Position numbers and translations under genes: made by a program. The notes under the pieces were generated by a model. The model was not told where the DNA came from. It worked only from the letters and a program-made list of their open reading frames with translations, and made no database searches. From Chitinophagales bacterium (GTDB taxonomy: Bacteria; Bacteroidota; Bacteroidia; Chitinophagales; LD1), in the NCBI GenBank assembly GCA_026129525.1, contig JAHCHW010000003.1, positions 314,053-378,052 of the forward strand: a stretch of 64,000 nucleotides of DNA. Direction: 5' to 3'. Positions 60,790-64,000 of this stretch are shown here, piece by piece. Positions within the stretch are counted from its first letter, which is position 1. Every line of letters starts with the position of its first letter.

Positions 60790-62745
60790 TTACCAGCTTA
60801 AATCATCGTCAAACTTCTTCATGAATTTGTCTAATTCCGAAGTGTCCTGTTTCTTTTTCTTTTCGGGTTTAGTGGAGTTGCCTTGTTTGTCAAGATAGGT
60901 GGTTAGCTTGTTTTCGCGCTTGCGCGGTTTTTGCTCGGCACCGGTTTCTGTTTTAGCAAAATCTTTTTTGAATTCGGGTTTAGCCGAAAACTTTTTCCGC
61001 TCTCCGCCTTCGCGCTTTTCGCCAAACGATTTTCGCTCGCCAAAATTCTTATCGCCACTGCGATCGTCATAGCGTTTTCTTTCTCCATCAAACTTTGGTT
61101 TGCGGTCGTCAAACTTTTTGTAGCCGCCACCACCGCCCGAAAAGCTTCTTCCGCCACCGCCATCTTTTTCTTTGGCGCGTGTAACAAGCGACCGTCCGTT
61201 GCGCTTGTTTTTGCCGAACACTACTAAAATTTGCTCGGCTTCCATAGCAGGAGCCGAAATAAAACTGAATTTATCGAACACGCGAATGTCGTGTAGCGCG
61301 TTGGCATCAACTGCCGCCTCGTTAGCTACAAACGCGGCTACTTTTTCGGCATTCATTCGGTCCATGTGTCCTTTAGCAACAAACAACCGCACTAAATTGT
61401 TTCCCCCGGTGTTGCTGCGCGAAGCCACCGATGAAATTTCGCGGTAGCTATGCGGCTTTAGAGTATCTTTCAATGCATACGAAAGCAGCGAAGCCAATAC
61501 ATTTTCGGGTTGCTTGCCTTCTTCCAAAAGCTCTTTGGCAAATTCCAGATAATCACCGGCTGCATCCTTTTCTATCAACTCCGTTATTTCGGTTTTCAGT
61601 TTCATGCGCTTGGTTTCTATTACATCGGCAATAGTAGGCACTTCATCTTTCCGAATTTTTGAGCGCGCAATTTTTTGAATGAACAACAAATCGCGCATTT
61701 CGTTTGGCGCAATAATGGTAATGGCGGTGCCGTGTTTTCCGGCACGCCCTGTTCTTCCGATGCGGTGAACGTATGCTTCGGGATCTTGCGGCAAATTGTA
61801 GTTAACCACATGCGTTAAATCGTTCACATCAATACCGCGTGCCGCCACATCGGTAGCCACCAGTATATTCACCTTACGCATTTTGAATTTCTTCAAAATC
61901 AATTCGCGCTGGCTTTGAGTTACATCACCATGTATGCCTTCCGAATCGTAACCGCGGTCAATCAGTTTGTCGGCCACTATGTCGGTTTCATTTTTGGTGC
62001 GGCAAAAAACAATGCCATAAAACTCCGGCTCGGTGTCAATAATGCGGCAAAGCGCTTCAAACCGGTCGCGGTCGTTTACTTCAAAATAAATCTGGTCAAC
62101 CAGGTCGGTAGTAATTTGCGTTTTCTCTACCTCAACTAAATCGTACTCGCCCATAAATGTTTTGGCGAGTTTTAGAATGGGCGCAGGCATGGTGGCGCTG
62201 AACAAAAGCATTCTGCGCTCAGTAGGCACGCTCTTCAAAATTTCGCGCACCTCTTCTTCAAACCCCATGTTCAGCATTTCATCGGCTTCATCGAGCACTA
62301 CGTGTGTTACATGGTCGAGCTTAAGAATGCGTTTATCCATCATGTCGCGGATACGCCCGGGAGTGCCCACTACAATTTGTGCTCCTTTCTTTAAGCCGCG
62401 CTCTTGTATCTGGTAGCTTTGTCCGCCATAAACAGGCAGTACCCAAAACTTTTTTTCTCCGCGAAACGAGGTAATTTCTTCAGCTACCTGAATAGCCAGT
62501 TCGCGCGTGGGGCACAGAATAAGCGCCTGCACGTTTTTGTTGTTATCGTCTAATTTTTCGATAAGCGGTAAACCGAAAGCGGCTGTTTTACCGGTGCCGG
62601 TTTGCGCCTGTCCAACTATGTCTTTAACGCCCGACAGTAAAAGCGGAATCGTTTTCTCTTGTATGGGAGAAGGTGTTTCCCAACCTTTCTTCTGCAATGC
62701 AGCAAGCACATTCTCGCTCAAGCCGAGCGAACGGAATTTTTCCAT
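60790..62745 (-). CDS. deaD: DEAD-box ATP-dependent RNA helicase with basic tail
   Basis: This 651-residue helicase has the Q-motif region (WETPSPIQ), AQTGTGKT (47-54), DEAD (152-155), SAT (183-185), ATDVAARGID and HRIGRTGR (327-334). Residues about 440-520 form a DbpA-type RNA-binding domain (NLVRLFVAKGHMDRMNAEKVAAFVA). Residues about 530-651 are a Gly-, Lys- and Arg-rich tail with FGERKSFGEKREGGERKKF-like repeats, which should bind RNA without specificity. This is the layout of DeaD/CsdA-type helicases used in ribosome assembly and mRNA turnover, often at low temperature. Confidence 0.93.
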   Translation of the reverse strand: MEKFRSLGLSENVLAALQKKGWETPSPIQEKTIPLLLSGVKDIVGQAQTGTGKTAAFGLPLIEKLDDNNKNVQALILCPTRELAIQVAEEITSFRGEKKFWVLPVYGGQSYQIQERGLKKGAQIVVGTPGRIRDMMDKRILKLDHVTHVVLDEADEMLNMGFEEEVREILKSVPTERRMLLFSATMPAPILKLAKTFMGEYDLVEVEKTQITTDLVDQIYFEVNDRDRFEALCRIIDTEPEFYGIVFCRTKNETDIVADKLIDRGYDSEGIHGDVTQSQRELILKKFKMRKVNILVATDVAARGIDVNDLTHVVNYNLPQDPEAYVHRIGRTGRAGKHGTAITIIAPNEMRDLLFIQKIARSKIRKDEVPTIADVIETKRMKLKTEITELIEKDAAGDYLEFAKELLEEGKQPENVLASLLSYALKDTLKPHSYREISSVASRSNTGGNNLVRLFVAKGHMDRMNAEKVAAFVANEAAVDANALHDIRVFDKFSFISAPAMEAEQILVVFGKNKRNGRSLVTRAKEKDGGGGRSFSGGGGGYKKFDDRKPKFDGERKRYDDRSGDKNFGERKSFGEKREGGERKKFSAKPEFKKDFAKTETGAEQKPRKRENKLTTYLDKQGNSTKPEKKKKQDTSELDKFMKKFDDDLSW

Positions 62746-62770
62746 GATAATAAGTCGTTTTGTGCAGGGT

Positions 62771-62857
62771 CATGGTGGGGTTAACCGAACCATGATGAGG
62801 AGTGAATTTCCGTCATCCTATTGTTTAAGCAGTTTGTTGCGACAAACCCGGGATGAC
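62771..62857. promoter_or_regulatory. Nested hairpins in the deaD upstream region
   Basis: CATGGT/ACCATG arms (62771-62794) enclose the palindrome GGTTAACC. Beyond it, GTCATCC (62812-62818) pairs with GGATGAC (62851-62857), with a perfect inner hairpin GTTTGT-TGCG-ACAAAC (62832-62847). They lie 26-112 nt upstream of the deaD start and could be a structured leader or a REP-like repeat. Confidence 0.4.
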
Positions 62858-62941
62858 CTTGCGGTTATAAATTTGAAGCCGCGAAGGTAATATAATAAAC
62901 GGGCTTAGCAAACATTGAACAAAAGCCGATATATTTACTTT

Positions 62942-63148
62942 ATGTTTCGAAAGGCAATTCTTTTTTCAATAATCGGGATGTTGACGGTTGCGGTACCATC
63001 GTGCAATAGCAACAAAATTGCCTGCCCAACTTATGCCGACAGTTTTCCTGACCAAAAAAAGAAGAAGAAAAAGCCCGAGCCGGAAATCCCGAAAGCAACT
63101 AAAGCTAAAAGCGGATTGTTGCCTCCGAATGCAAAGAGAAGAAAGTGA
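62942..63148 (+). CDS. Small lysine-rich lipoprotein
   Basis: This 68-residue protein has a lipoprotein signal peptide and lipobox VPSC (Cys21). The mature chain of about 48 residues contains CPTYADSFPDQ, a run of six lysines and a C-terminal SGLLPPNAKRRK. The strong positive charge suggests contact with lipid phosphates or peptidoglycan. No family name is known to me. The ATG at 62942 was chosen because the signal peptide starts there, with a TATATTTA box ending 4 nt before it. Confidence 0.75.
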   Translation: MFRKAILFSIIGMLTVAVPSCNSNKIACPTYADSFPDQKKKKKKPEPEIPKATKAKSGLLPPNAKRRK

Positions 63149-63160
63149 AAGCCATAAAAG

Positions 63161-63198
63161 GAAAAGCGACAACTGTATAATTGTCGCTTTTTAGTTTT
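63161..63198. terminator. Bidirectional terminator between convergent genes
   Basis: Perfect 11-bp arms AAAAGCGACAA (63161-63171) and TTGTCGCTTTT (63180-63190) have T-runs on both strands. It serves the small lipoprotein gene on the plus strand and the repeat protein gene on the minus strand. Confidence 0.9.
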
Positions 63199-63210
63199 TG
63201 CAAAAAACGG

Positions 63211-64000
63211 CTATTGCTTCACCATCCTGATAACTTCCAGAATTTCTGTTTCGCTGCCGATAACCACCTGGTAAATGCCTTCGGCTAAATCTGACACATC
63301 GAATTTTCCGGTTGAATTGTAAAGAGCATAATCGCGCACCAACTCACCCAATACATTTACCAATTTGACAGAAACCCTGCCGGTAATGTTGTGCTTTAAT
63401 GTAAACACGCCTTGGTTAGGATTAGGGAACAGTTGAATATGATATTCGCCAATAAAGTTGATGCCTATACCCACAACCGATAAACAAGGAGTAGTGTCGG
63501 AACAATTGCCGATGGTAATCACGCACTGATAATTTCCATTTTCGGTAGCAGTATAGTCTTGTGAAGTGGCTCCGATTATCGGTTGATTATTGCTACAGTC
63601 GAGCCATTGATAACCTGCACCTGCCTGATTTGCCGTGCAAACATTTCCATTTACCGAAGCAGTAATATCTATAGTTGTGATAGTCAAGTTCAGCGTAACT
63701 ACGCTATCACAACCCGCTTGATTAGTTAAGGTAAACGTAGCGCTGTTGTTGCTTGAGGTGTAGGTATTACCATCTATCCATGTGTAACTATCACAAGCAG
63801 TAATTACATCAGTTCCCGTATTGCTATGGTTGATAGTCAAGTTCAACGTAACTACACTATCGCAACCCGCTTGATTGGTTAAAGTAAACGTAGCGGTGTT
63901 GTTGCTTGAGGTGTAAGTATTGCCATCTATCCATGTGTAGCTGTCGCAAGCGGTGATTACATCAGTTCCTGTGTTGCTGTGGTTGATAGTTAAGTTCAGT
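63211..64000 (-). CDS. T9SS-sorted repeat protein, C-terminal part (runs off the right edge)
   Basis: The frame is open from base 64000 to the stop at 63211 and has no start inside the window. From the N-terminal side it shows at least two 51-residue repeats (ACDSYTWIDGNTYTSSNN, ATFTLTNQAGCDSVVTLNLT), then an Ig-like module (NGNVCTANQAGAGYQWLDC). It ends in a type A T9SS domain (IQLFPNPNQGVFTLKH, ending LEVIRMVKQ). Such repeats are common in long surface adhesins of Bacteroidota. The number of repeats upstream is unknown. Confidence 0.9.
   Translation of the reverse strand, partial: LNLTINHSNTGTDVITACDSYTWIDGNTYTSSNNTATFTLTNQAGCDSVVTLNLTINHSNTGTDVITACDSYTWIDGNTYTSSNNSATFTLTNQAGCDSVVTLNLTITTIDITASVNGNVCTANQAGAGYQWLDCSNNQPIIGATSQDYTATENGNYQCVITIGNCSDTTPCLSVVGIGINFIGEYHIQLFPNPNQGVFTLKHNITGRVSVKLVNVLGELVRDYALYNSTGKFDVSDLAEGIYQVVIGSETEILEVIRMVKQ
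63688..63993 (-). repeat. Two 153-bp (51-codon) tandem coding repeats
   Basis: The units 63688-63840 and 63841-63993 differ at 17 of 153 bases by direct reading, yet change only one residue (Ser/Thr). A third unit begins at 63994 and leaves the window. Confidence 0.9.

Noticed and set aside
63688..63993. Tandem repeats considered as a CRISPR array
   Set aside because: The units are 153 bp, contiguous without spacers and in frame, so they are coding repeats.
1..64000. Possible circular 64-kb element, since minus-strand secreted-protein genes cross both edges
   Set aside because: The left frame ends on a codon boundary at base 1, while the right frame is offset by one base at 64000, so they do not join in frame. 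Gene content is chromosomal.

Overview
The window reads as chromosomal DNA from a free-living member of the phylum Bacteroidota outside the genus Bacteroides. The evidence is several proteins with type IX secretion (T9SS) C-terminal sorting domains, a SprB-like/SprF-like/OmpA-like gene trio, a M43 cytophagalysin-type protease, a near absence of Shine-Dalgarno sites, and TAnnTTTG-type promoter elements. Base composition looks even throughout. I see no prophage, integrase, transposase, CRISPR array, rRNA or tRNA gene. Both ends cut through secreted-protein genes on the minus strand.

Layout. 1-6.9 kb: minus-strand genes for a truncated secreted protein, a helical-repeat protein, a membrane-anchored patatin-like lipase, a small secreted protein and a beta-helix lipoprotein. 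6.9-13.8 kb: plus-strand YitT-like membrane protein, two rhomboid proteases with an EEP-family hydrolase, a RelE/ParE-type toxin-antitoxin pair, cysS and an M28/glutaminyl-cyclase-like lipoprotein. 13.8-20.5 kb: a minus-strand operon with overlapping genes for a SprB-like surface protein, a PorP/SprF protein and an OmpA-like protein. 20.6-27.7 kb: two giant T9SS cargo proteins, one with 14 delta-60 repeats and one pairing a lysozyme-like domain with an amidase. 27.8-37.2 kb: housekeeping and membrane genes (mutL, DsbD-like reductase, ion transporter, arginase-like protein, aquaporin, LPG-synthase-like membrane protein). 37.2-38.0 kb: a DUF559 nuclease gene between two 145-bp direct repeats. 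38-42 kb: a hypothetical gene, a small regulator and an M43 protease. 42.4-52.5 kb: ybeY, three parS-like sites, mnmG, a lipoprotein, gamma-carbonic anhydrase, idi, an O-methyltransferase, a glucosaminidase and small genes. 52.7-55.3 kb: a tandem pair of secreted esterases. 55.3-55.8 kb: a 500-bp AT-rich gap with DnaA-box-like sites. 55.8-64 kb: L,D-transpeptidase, phosphatidylserine decarboxylase, a secreted WD40-caspase protein, a DEAD-box helicase, a small lipoprotein and a truncated repeat protein.

Themes. A large share of the coding capacity goes to the envelope and cell surface: T9SS cargo, lipoproteins, peptidoglycan hydrolases, an L,D-transpeptidase and phospholipid enzymes. The parS-like cluster beside mnmG and the DnaA-box-bearing gap 13 kb away suggest that the window lies near the replication origin. 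Non-coding DNA is colonised by at least four families of small interspersed repeats, and some of these have entered coding sequence (porP-like signal peptide, ybeY, the OmpA-like N-terminus).

The best candidates for something undescribed are: the repeat-flanked DUF559 unit; a recurrent promoter -7 element placed 4-7 nt before start codons, which implies leaderless mRNAs; the covarying GTCATTGC/GCAATCTC hairpin family; and the secreted WD40-caspase protein.
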